Shown one piece after another: positions 26,606 through 35,010 of a DNA stretch of 64,000 nt. The stretch comes from Dyadobacter sp. CY261 (GTDB taxonomy: Bacteria > Bacteroidota > Bacteroidia > Cytophagales > Spirosomataceae). The position numbers and the translations under genes are program-made. The notes beneath the pieces are model-generated. The model was not told the DNA's origin. It saw only the letters and a program-made list of their open reading frames with translations, and ran no database searches. How positions within the stretch are numbered: the stretch's first letter is position 1; each line of letters starts with the position of its first letter. Where the stretch lies: positions 1-64,000 of the forward strand of contig NZ_JAKCPW010000022.1 of assembly GCF_021440085.1 (NCBI RefSeq), in the 5' to 3' direction.

Positions 26606-27607
26606 ATGCGTGTCGGCGGAACAGATATGCACGTGGTTACGCTCGTGTTTATCATACTCGAACTGATCATGTTCGTTTATCAGGTATTCTCTTATTTATC
26701 TCATCCAAAGGATAAGCGTCGACTGTATTATGTAGGCTTGTTGTCTTTCCTTATTCTTAAAAACATAGCAAGCGGTTTTTTTTCAGATCCAAATCTAAAC
26801 TACCCGCCGCTGGTCGTACAATACGCTATTGCTTACGGGATGGGATTCTTGATGGGCGCTTATTTTCCTTATTATTTCTATAAAGCGTTTGAACTGCATC
26901 GGCTTCGCTGGCACGCGCTATATGGCGTACCGCTGTTTATCCTACTGCCATTCGTGGTAATTTTTCCTTTAAAGTTTCTTTTTGACGGGGACATCGATCA
27001 CGCTATCAACTACGGCATGGTCATACCAGCTGGCTACGCCTTGGTGCTACTCTACACCATTCAAAGTTCTATTCAGGACAAGTATAAAAAGGATATTCAG
27101 GATCGACGCTTTTTCGAAGTGACGGCGGTGTATCTCGCCGTCATTCCATGGGCATCGCTTCCGTTTTTTGCATTTTTCAGGATCCATCAGGTGCCGGAAG
27201 CGCTGCTTACTAACGTCGGCTTTATTGTAATAACAATCTTGTTTATCAGGCGGTCAATCCGGGAGAGCCGGGAGGAATACGACCAGTTATTAAAACTTGC
27301 GAGCGCAAATGGTAACGGATCTTTGTCCAAGCTCGATCTCATTGAGCAAATGACCCGGCAGTTGGAAGAAAGCGGCATCTCGCCAGCTCAACGTTTTGAA
27401 ATCAACCTCAGCACAGTTGGACTGACTTCAAGGGAAAAAGAAATTGTTCGCTTAGTCCGCGAGGGAAAACCCTACAAATCTATTGCAGATAAACTTTTCA
27501 TTTCCGAGCGGACGGTGAGCAAGCACATCCAAAACGTTTTTGAGAAGCTCGGTGTCTCCAACAAAATCGAGTTACTCAGTCGGCTGGAAATTTGGGAAAA
27601 CGGCTAA
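26606..27607 (+). CDS. membrane-bound LuxR-family transcriptional regulator
   Basis: 333 aa. About six or seven N-terminal membrane helices (for example VVTLVFIILELIMFVYQVF, LYGVPLFILLPFVVIFPL, VGFIVITILFI; residues 8-215) are followed by a short linker and a C-terminal LuxR helix-turn-helix (about 270-330): LTSREKEIVRLVREGKPYKS and ISERTVSKHIQNVFEKLGV. It would sense a signal in or near the membrane and bind DNA from there; such one-component regulators are frequent in Bacteroidetes. The first ATG (26606) is in a polar tail; ATG at 26627 is an alternative. Confidence 0.88.
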   Translation: MRVGGTDMHVVTLVFIILELIMFVYQVFSYLSHPKDKRRLYYVGLLSFLILKNIASGFFSDPNLNYPPLVVQYAIAYGMGFLMGAYFPYYFYKAFELHRLRWHALYGVPLFILLPFVVIFPLKFLFDGDIDHAINYGMVIPAGYALVLLYTIQSSIQDKYKKDIQDRRFFEVTAVYLAVIPWASLPFFAFFRIHQVPEALLTNVGFIVITILFIRRSIRESREEYDQLLKLASANGNGSLSKLDLIEQMTRQLEESGISPAQRFEINLSTVGLTSREKEIVRLVREGKPYKSIADKLFISERTVSKHIQNVFEKLGVSNKIELLSRLEIWENG

Positions 27608-27780
27608 ATCCAGCCAATAGTCGCAATGTACGTGTTTTTACGTAGTTAAAATACGCGATAATGCGTAGTGCCTAGACCTTTAAATACTAGTTTTCTCGTA
27701 TTTACTTTCGTAAGCTAATCTCTGAGTTTTACACAACCTTCGCCGTAATGGTTTGAGGGAGACGAAAACGCGAGATTGGT

Positions 27781-28962
27781 ATGGAACAGGGGTATGTATT
27801 AGAATGGTTGGATCGTGCGGTTAATCAATTCAACCCTGCACAAGCGCAATTTGCGAATTTTGAAGATTATCGCTTTCAGGCCTTTTCCGAAGAGGTACGG
27901 GAAGAAAAGGCCAGACAGATTTCTTATTTAAAGAAGCTCACATTTCAATATCCTAAAAAGCGAAAATTCCAGGAGGTTTTAGATTCATACTTCGGTGCGT
28001 TGAACAGCTTGATTGACAATGCAGAGTTTAACTTATCGCTGATACCTGATGAGTCAGTGATTCTAAAGAGAGCCATGGAATTGGTTGTCGCTAACTTGGC
28101 CGACATTCATGCGTTTATCTTGGAGAGATATTCAGTTTCTCTAGATCCGGATGTGCCATTAAGAAAATACCATTTAGCAGCGCCAAATCCTGATTTCGCT
28201 CAGCTAGCAAATAGCAACTTGTTTGTTAGCAGTCCATTACTCGTGTCATTGTTAAGTAATGAATTTACAAAGGCTTTCTATGCAGACAATCTGGCAAACA
28301 TTAGTTCTCGTCAAGTGGAGTATTGGAAAGGTCTAAACGAGCTGATTAGCGGATCCCAAGGAAGAAATGTCGGTGACGAATATTTTTGCAACGTGGAATT
28401 ACTGCTCATTGAGAGAAATTTCAACTCGACAAAATTTGTGAGGTATCTTACCGATCGCATCAAAAGTGAGATCGAGGGACTTGCGTTTGGTGACATTAGA
28501 ATCAAGAAGTTAGCCTACATTCAAAAGTTATTTAATCAAATTCCGGTAATCAAGGGTTTAGCTTATGACCGCCAGTATGATGACCTATCCCTGACAATCA
28601 ACAACTGGTTTATCCGCGAGATTGAATTTAGATCCCAGGGCAATACTGAGAACATAAATCAGTCGCCGGCTACGGCAACCAAGTCATATGGCTATATAAA
28701 AAAGAGTGCGAATAAGATACTTTGCAAGTTAACGATTGATCAGTTGGCTCTTTTTTTCAAAGCGGCTGATATGTCGAACATTATAACAGCACGCTCTTTA
28801 TCAGCAGTTTTTCAATCGGTGGCTCCTTATCTTTCCACCCAACATCGCGCAGAAATCTCTTACAGCAGTTTAAGGGTTAAAAGCTACTCGGTTGAGGAAC
28901 GAGATAAATCCTTGCTGCTTGAAATGATGATCAGGCTGACTGAGCAAATCAAGGATTTATGA
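27781..28962 (+). CDS. hypothetical protein with RteC-like C-terminus
   Basis: 393 aa, helical, soluble. The C-terminal ~100 residues (CKLTIDQLALFFKAADMSN, TQHRAEISYSSLRVKSYSV, MMIRLTEQI) follow the pattern of RteC, the regulator of excision in Bacteroides conjugative transposons, and similar orphan proteins. No integrase, relaxase or tra gene lies nearby, so if related it is a domesticated or orphan copy. The assignment is by pattern memory only and weak. Confidence 0.45.
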   Translation: MEQGYVLEWLDRAVNQFNPAQAQFANFEDYRFQAFSEEVREEKARQISYLKKLTFQYPKKRKFQEVLDSYFGALNSLIDNAEFNLSLIPDESVILKRAMELVVANLADIHAFILERYSVSLDPDVPLRKYHLAAPNPDFAQLANSNLFVSSPLLVSLLSNEFTKAFYADNLANISSRQVEYWKGLNELISGSQGRNVGDEYFCNVELLLIERNFNSTKFVRYLTDRIKSEIEGLAFGDIRIKKLAYIQKLFNQIPVIKGLAYDRQYDDLSLTINNWFIREIEFRSQGNTENINQSPATATKSYGYIKKSANKILCKLTIDQLALFFKAADMSNIITARSLSAVFQSVAPYLSTQHRAEISYSSLRVKSYSVEERDKSLLLEMMIRLTEQIKDL

Positions 28963-29086
28963 TGGAGGCTGTCAATGCTAATTAATGGCTGTTCGGATAA
29001 TTAAGTTAATGCCATTGAACAATTACTAATCTATGGCATAGCTTTTTTTTGTCTTCAAACAAAATATCTATTTGTAACACAACGCT

Positions 29087-29227
29087 ATGATAAACATGGG
29101 AATAAAAACAGGACCTAAGAAAATCGCCAAGTCAACGGAAGAGCCAGACAGGCGTCAACGGGACAATAAAGAATCCCCAGGCAATACGCCATCTTTGAAA
29201 CCGCACAAGCACAATAAAGGCGACTAG
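29087..29227 (+). CDS. small basic protein
   Basis: 46 codons, ATG at 29087: MINMGIKTGPKKIAKSTEEP, then a Lys/Asn/Pro-rich tail ending HNKGD. The composition (hydrophilic, Lys-rich) is like other small Bacteroidetes orphan proteins. It is followed by a strong terminator at 29271, which supports transcription of this stretch. No function known. Confidence 0.4.
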   Translation: MINMGIKTGPKKIAKSTEEPDRRQRDNKESPGNTPSLKPHKHNKGD

Positions 29228-29270
29228 CTTTTTTTAAGAGCTTGAAAAATATTGTGTGCAGCTATTATTA

Positions 29271-29295
29271 GGCTAGGGTAATTCCTAGCCTTTTT
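29271..29295 (+). terminator. intrinsic terminator
   Basis: GGCTAGG and CCTAGCC form a perfect 7-bp stem with a 6-nt loop, directly followed by TTTTT. It ends the transcript of the small ORF at 29087 or of the RteC-like gene. The rest of the 28963-29430 gap holds nothing else I recognise. Confidence 0.75.
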
Positions 29296-29430
29296 GGTTC
29301 GCAGTGGCAGTCTTAAAAGCGAGTCAGTTTGTTTCAGCCGCAATTTAGCGTGAATTGTTTCGGGACACTTCCAAATCCGTATCTTGGCATCATGCCTTAG
29401 CTATTTAAAGATGATGCAGATGCTGGCTAT

Positions 29431-30378
29431 CTACGCGCCCTTATAAACTAACCTGGTAAAAAAGGCTGGATCGATGATGAAAGTCCCGAACTTACCATCA
29501 AACTTTGAGGTCGGCTTCGCCTTAACCACTTCTTCCATACTTTTTCCCTGAAGCTTCAATTTCTTGACGGCGTCATAGATTGTTGATAGCATGCCCCTGT
29601 AATCGATGAGCTGTGTGCGGCTGCCGATCGGCCCGTGTCCGGGAATGATGATTGTTTTGTCAGATGAATTTTTAATATTCCGATCTGTTGCATGAATCAT
29701 TCCCTTGATATTACCACCCGTATTGTAGTCAATAAATGGATAATGACCATTCCACCATGTATCTGCAACGTGAAGTACATCCTCCTTGGGGAAGTAAACC
29801 GAAATATCACTATCGGTATGCGCAGGAGGATAATGAAGCATCTGAATATCTTCACCGTTAAAAGTCATTGCATCCTTGTACCGAAAAGTTTAAGTTGGCA
29901 GTGCGCCCTTAGGGGACGGGGGAAAAGTATAATTCCAGTCCTCGACCCGTATTGTTCTGGACATATTTTCGAGCGTATTCTCATGTGCGACGATGGCGGC
30001 GCCTTTCTCGTGCAGCCACAAATTGCCGTCGGCGTGGTCGAAATGCCAATGTGTATTAATCAACACTTTTAATGGTGCGTTTCCGAGTGCCGAAAGTGCA
30101 AGTGACATATTTCGCTTCGATACGCCGATTCCGGCGTCTACCATCAGTTTACCATCTTTCCCAGTCGACACTAAAATATTCCCGCCGGATCCTTCCAAAG
30201 CTGACAAACCACCCCTTAGTTTGGTACTGTTTATTTTTGCAGTCGCAGCAGCCTTTTTGATGATATTAACTGGACTTTCTTGGGCCAATGCGGACTGATT
30301 AGATAGCAGCAAACCGAGAGATGCAAGTGCAGCTGATTCAATAAATTTCCGTCGATCAATGTTGAAATTTTCCATCAT
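29431..30378 (-). pseudogene. metallo-beta-lactamase-fold hydrolase interrupted by an in-frame stop
   Basis: 315 codons in one frame with a single TAA at 29890-29892. Before the stop: a Tat-like signal (DRRKFIESAALASLGLLLS) and the zinc motif NTHWHFDHADGN. After it: HYPPAHTDSDISVYFP, HVADTWWNG and IIPGHGPIG, i.e. the remaining metal ligands. Neither half could fold alone. The frame is otherwise intact, so the change is recent or an error. Intact, it would be an exported MBL-fold hydrolase of the kind annotated quinoprotein relay system or beta-lactamase-like. It lies 108 nt downstream of dps. Confidence 0.85.
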
Positions 30379-30486
30379 CTTAGGGTATAGAATGGTTTCA
30401 ATTGGTTAATAGTCGGGCAAGCGTTCTCAACTGAGCACTTGCTGTTAGAAGGGATTTTTGGTAGCAACGTAGCTTTGCAGCGCCGC

Positions 30487-30957
30487 TTATTTCAAAAATG
30501 CACGTAACATCCAGGCCATCTTTTCATGATCCCGGAGCAAGCCGGTCACGTAGTCACTAGAGCCCAGATCTTTATAGGTTTCAGCAAAGTCGATTACCAG
30601 GGTCCTTAGGCTCCTGATAATCATTTCGTGGTCATCCAGCAAATTTTCTAGTTGTGTTTTCGCTGCGTTGGTGTATCCTGGCTCAGTCAGGTCGGTCAAC
30701 TTGAGTATGTCAGCGAGCCGGGCTTCCGAATAATGACCGATGGCTCGTATACGTTCGGCGATATCGTCCATGATCTGGTCCAACTGTTCGTATTGCCCTT
30801 CAAAAAGTTTATGTAATTCGAAGAAGTACATGCCGGAAATATTCCAGTGACAACAGCGCGTCTTGGTATAAAGGACAAATTCATTCGCCAAAAGCTTATT
30901 GAGCTCATAAGCCACCTTTTCAGTGTGGTTATCCAAAATCCCGATATTCGTTTTCAT
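30487..30957 (-). CDS. dps: Dps-family DNA-binding ferritin-like protein
   Basis: 156 aa from ATG at 30957. The four-helix ferritin fold carries the inter-subunit ferroxidase residues in CCHWNISGMYFFELHKLFEG and DQIMDDIAERI (His, His, Asp, Glu). Dps 12-mers oxidise Fe(II) with peroxide and store the iron, and may shield DNA in starvation. Translation could start further upstream in the frame, but the family begins here. Neighbours on the same strand: DUF417 gene 65 nt upstream. Confidence 0.93.
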   Translation of the reverse strand: MKTNIGILDNHTEKVAYELNKLLANEFVLYTKTRCCHWNISGMYFFELHKLFEGQYEQLDQIMDDIAERIRAIGHYSEARLADILKLTDLTEPGYTNAAKTQLENLLDDHEMIIRSLRTLVIDFAETYKDLGSSDYVTGLLRDHEKMAWMLRAFLK

Positions 30958-31022
30958 AAATTCAATTGTTTGATGACTGGCTTGTTTGAGAATGGTATCT
31001 ATGCATGAAACTTTGGGAGAGG

Positions 31023-31583
31023 TCACCACATTTTAGAAAGGAGTGAGCCCGCGCTATCAGAGGCCACAACCAACCCTGCTGCCAGCATAATGACATCCTT
31101 GACCACAAGCCGCCCAGTACCCGACAAAAACGGGAAACCGTGGTTGGAGCCGCCCAGGTCAGGCACATACGCTTCCGGGGTAGTAATGAGAAAAGAGAGG
31201 GTAACCAGCGACATGCAGGCCGTAAGAAGCCCGCCCGCCAGTCCCAACCTCGGAGACCAGATACCGCTAAGCGTAAGTACGCCGATGGAGATGATCACCA
31301 GGCCAAGCCCATAAGCGAACACGTAGGTATTGTTGCCCTGGTGCCAGGCAAAATTTCGGGGTACGCTTTCGCCTTCTTTGTTTTTGTAGGCATTGTATTC
31401 GTTGGGGTGGCGATAAAGAAAACGCATCAGCGGACTATTGGCCACAAAAGGTACAATGCTTTCCGCCTCGTATTGAAAAGCTTTCAGCCCGCCTATCCAC
31501 GCCATCACAATGAAAATGCTGACGCGTAGCAAGTGAATGAGAATCGACTGGCAATCAGCCAGCATTTGTGCGAAGGTGTTCAT
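31023..31583 (-). CDS. DUF417 (YkgB-like) membrane protein
   Basis: 186 aa from ATG at 31583; ATG at 31607, which would overlap the upstream hydrolase gene by 11 nt, is possible. Membrane helices LRVSIFIVMAWIGGLKAF, YGLGLVIISIGVLTL, LLTACMSLVTLSFLITTPE and DVIMLAAGLVVA. GLKAFQYEAESIVPFVANSPLM and LPGGNHGFPFLSGTGR-like loops fix the DUF417 family. It is paired with an Asp-nucleophile hydrolase, whose paralogue lies at 12488, and a second DUF417 is at 17859, so the set appears twice in this window. Confidence 0.88.
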   Translation of the reverse strand: MNTFAQMLADCQSILIHLLRVSIFIVMAWIGGLKAFQYEAESIVPFVANSPLMRFLYRHPNEYNAYKNKEGESVPRNFAWHQGNNTYVFAYGLGLVIISIGVLTLSGIWSPRLGLAGGLLTACMSLVTLSFLITTPEAYVPDLGGSNHGFPFLSGTGRLVVKDVIMLAAGLVVASDSAGSLLSKMW

Positions 31584-31596
31584 GCCTGTGACTTGT

Positions 31597-32604
31597 CTAG
31601 TGATCACTTATTGCCGGCTTAGCTGCTACCTTTCGGTCCAGAAAGTCCCTGATCTTTTCCGCAATTTGATCTCCGACCGTTTCGAGTGCAAAATGACCAG
31701 CGTCAAACAAATGATATTCCAGATTTTTAACATCCTTCTTGTAAGCTTCTGCGCCGGAAACGGGGAAAATGAAGTCGTTTTTGCCGTACACGATAAGCAT
31801 TTCAGGGTTGGTGTCCCGAAGATATTTCTGCCATTCCGGATACAAGATCACATTGGTCTGGTAGTCATAAAAAAGGTCGAGCTGAATCTGTCCGTTTTCC
31901 TCGCGTTCCAGGTGGCGCAGGTCTATCTCCCAGTTATCGGGGCTGACCAGGGCAGGATCCGGAACTCCGTGGGTATATTGCCATTTCAGGCCATCGGGTG
32001 AGTGAAAACTTCTGAGTTCATCTTCCGACATTTTGTCGCTTCGGTCTTTCCAATAGGCTTTGATCGGATCCCAGAACGTTTCCAGGCCCTCTTCATAGGC
32101 GCAACCATTCTGGACAATGAGCGCTTCAATCCGATCAGGATTCCCGGATGCAATCCTCCATCCGATCGGCGCCCCATAGTCCATGAGATAAAGGCTGAAT
32201 TTGTGAATGCCAAGCGCCTCCAGTAGCTGCTCCATGATGGAAGTATAATTGGCAAACGTGTATGCGAAATCTGCTATTTTGGGCTGGTCACTCCGTCCAT
32301 ACCCTGGATAATCGGCCGCAATCAGGTGGTATTTGTCTGATAGGTCATCCATCAGGTTCCTGAACATATGAGAGGACGACGGGTAGCCGTGAAGGAGTAC
32401 CAGGACCGGTGCTCCCGCTGGCCCCGATTCGCGGTAAAAAATATTCATCCCATTGATATTGATAAACTGATGTTTGGTTTTGACTTTGAGGGGTTGAGAT
32501 TTGGAAGGTGACGAGGGAGGATTCAGATTATCCTCATTCCACAATGTATCGCCGCATTCATCGCTGGCAGCCTGAGCATTGCTAAATTGTTCAATAGGGG
32601 TCAT
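31597..32604 (-). CDS. alpha/beta-hydrolase with Asp nucleophile
   Basis: 335 aa. Same fold and motifs as the protein at 12488: VLLHGYPSSSHMFRNLMDD, nucleophile elbow YLMDYGAPIGW (Asp), acid in YGKNDFIFP, base in DAGHFALET. The N-terminal ~45 residues are an extra polar extension absent from the paralogue; ATG at 32604 is used but an internal start is possible. Probable epoxide hydrolase or dehalogenase type, substrate unknown. First gene of a minus-strand unit hydrolase-DUF417-dps. Confidence 0.9.
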   Translation of the reverse strand: MTPIEQFSNAQAASDECGDTLWNEDNLNPPSSPSKSQPLKVKTKHQFININGMNIFYRESGPAGAPVLVLLHGYPSSSHMFRNLMDDLSDKYHLIAADYPGYGRSDQPKIADFAYTFANYTSIMEQLLEALGIHKFSLYLMDYGAPIGWRIASGNPDRIEALIVQNGCAYEEGLETFWDPIKAYWKDRSDKMSEDELRSFHSPDGLKWQYTHGVPDPALVSPDNWEIDLRHLEREENGQIQLDLFYDYQTNVILYPEWQKYLRDTNPEMLIVYGKNDFIFPVSGAEAYKKDVKNLEYHLFDAGHFALETVGDQIAEKIRDFLDRKVAAKPAISDH

Positions 32605-32880
32605 ATCTGGAATGAATTAAAGGTTTCCAACCGGGCGGTCGGATCCCTGGTGAATGAATATGCGTGGTAAGCGCTAATTGTCTTGGACAAAAGTCGGCCG
32701 ATCCTGCACTTTCTTCAATGTATATATCGGGACACGTGTGGTATGGGTCAGAACTTTCGAGGGGTTGATTAATGCTATTGAAATATCATTGGTTAGCTTT
32801 GTAAGCTGCTGTTTTTTAATGAAATGAGTATTTTGGTATCCTGATTTTTATTAGCCTTAGTGGTCACCCCAACAAATAAT

Positions 32881-34880
32881 ATGTGCAGTACCATACTGAT
32901 TGTAGAGGACGAATTTATTATCGCAAATGCTTTGCGCGTTACGTTGCAGCAGGCGGGGCATAAAGTAACCGGCATCGCGTCATCAACGGAGGAGGCACAC
33001 GAGCACCTGCTAGCTGCAAAACCAGACCTTGTACTCCTCGATATTCGATTGAATGGAGAACAAACGGGAATTGACCTGGCCAGAAAACTGAAAGCTGAAA
33101 ATATTGGGTTCATCTATTTATCGGCCAATTCAAGTCAGAAGGTACTTGAATTGGCGAAAGTGACGGAGCCTTACGGTTTCCTCGTCAAGCCATTCCGAGA
33201 TAAGGACTTGCTTGTGGCGCTCGATATCGCTTTGTACCGCCATAAAAATAGTCTTGAATCGAGGCTACGACAGGAGACAATCTTGCAAAAGGCACTACTG
33301 GACATTAGTAATGAAACCTCCGAGCCGGAACAAAAATTACTGAAGATAGGCCGTGCAATCAGATCTTTCGTCCCATTTGACCTGGTAGTTTTCGGAAATA
33401 AATCGCTCGAGAAAGAACGTTTCGATGATTTTGGATACCTGCGGACTGGATTTGATGAATACCAGTTTGTCGGCGAAAATGAATTGCAGCTTGATTCTGG
33501 ATTCAATCCAAAAACAACATCCGAAGCTATTGGAAACAATAATGCAGAAGTAAGAGCCGGCATTTATAATAACGAAACTCACAAGACTGACACGGCAGGT
33601 ACATTGCGCCGGAAAATAGGGGTTCATCGTTTCGAGATTGCATCCTATATCGTCTTCCCGATCAGTCTCAGTGACGGGTCGCAGATTAGATACTTTTTTG
33701 GTAGTCGGCAGCATGATTTTTACAATCAGGGTCACCTCGCTGTATTGAACCTTTTTACAAGTTGTCTTACAAATGTGACGGAAAAAATGCTGTTGTCCGG
33801 CCCTGCGTCGATTTTTACAACGCCCTATCCCGGCGGTAAAAAGCAAACCGGGACAGAAAATGATCACGCTTCCCGCAACCTTCCGGTTTTCAAAAACATT
33901 GTGGGGAGCCACCCGCTTATTTTAGCTGTGCTGGACCTGGTGATGCAAGTGGCACCGTACAATACATCGGTTTTGATCATGGGCGAAAGCGGTACAGGAA
34001 AAGAGCGGGTTGCACATTCCCTTCATTTGCTCTCTCCGAGGAAAGCCGGGCCATATATTAAAGTAAATTGCGCGGCCATTCCCGCCACATTGATCGAGTC
34101 TGAATTATTCGGGCATGAAAAAGGGGCTTTTACCGGCGCTGTCGAAAAAAGAAAGGGAAAATTTGAACAGGCAGACGGCGGGACTATCTTTTTGGATGAG
34201 GTGGGGGAGTTGCCACTGGATATGCAGGTAAGGCTATTAAGGGTATTGCAGGAAAAGGAAATCGATCCCGTAGGGGGCACCCGGCCCCGGAAAGTAGATA
34301 TCCGCATTGTAGCGGCCACCAACCGGAACCTGGAAAGGGAAGTTGCAGATGGTAAATCAGGCTCGACCTTTATTACCGATTGAATGTTTTTCCGATCCTA
34401 TTGCCTCCTTTGCGGGAGCGAAAAAGTGATATCGCACCGTTGGCATTATTCTTCGCGCAAAACTTTTGTAAAGAATTCGGCAAGGAATTAAGTGGGATCT
34501 CGGACGCAATGATGGACGAACTGCTTGCTTACCAATGGCCCGGGAATATCCGTGAGCTTGAAAACGTAATTCAAAGATCGGTGATCCTGAATGATAGCAG
34601 GTCACAGCTGAACCTGACGCAAAGCCTCGGCCGAAAAGCGGAGGACATATCGGAACGTGTGGATGTAGGAAATCTCGCCGACGTAAAACGCGTCCAAATG
34701 AATACAGAAAGAGCTTATATTATCTCTATCCTCAAAAAGGCAAAAGGTGCAATCCGCGGCATCGGGGGAGCCGCCGAATTGCTGAATCTCAAGCCCACTA
34801 CGCTGGAATCGAAAATGGCCAGGCTGGGAATTACAAAAGAAGATTACAACAATCCGTCAGGTGAACAATCTGGCCTGTAA
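32881..34880 (+). pseudogene. NtrC-type sigma-54-dependent response regulator, frameshifted
   Basis: Order of parts: receiver (STILIVEDEF, phospho-Asp in LVLLDIRL, Lys in FLVKPFRD), a GAF-like middle region (about 140-310), AAA+ domain with Walker A GESGTGKER, GHEKGAFTGA (sigma-54 contact loop) and Walker B FLDEVGELP, then a Fis-type helix-turn-helix. The first frame ends as GKSGSTFITD; one missing T near 34357 explains it, since GKFRLDLYYRLNVFP is restored and the second frame (from 34380) begins NVFPILLPPLRERKSDI. So about 666 aa if intact. ATG at 32881 fits the family better than GTG at 32860. Confidence 0.88.
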
Positions 34881-35010
34881 CACGCTGATTGCAGGAAAGA
34901 GCTCCGTTAATTCGAGTCCAGTTTTATACAATAGTAATCCTTATTTGACCATCGCGGGAAACTAAGAAGTATGCTAGCATTGCATTTTATTGACTAAATA
35001 AATTGCTTTG

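Noticed and set aside
31589..31602. GTGACTTGTCTAGT resembling the TetR operator
   Set aside because: Only the centre matches (GACTTGTCT); it is not a full palindrome and lies in the end of a coding region.
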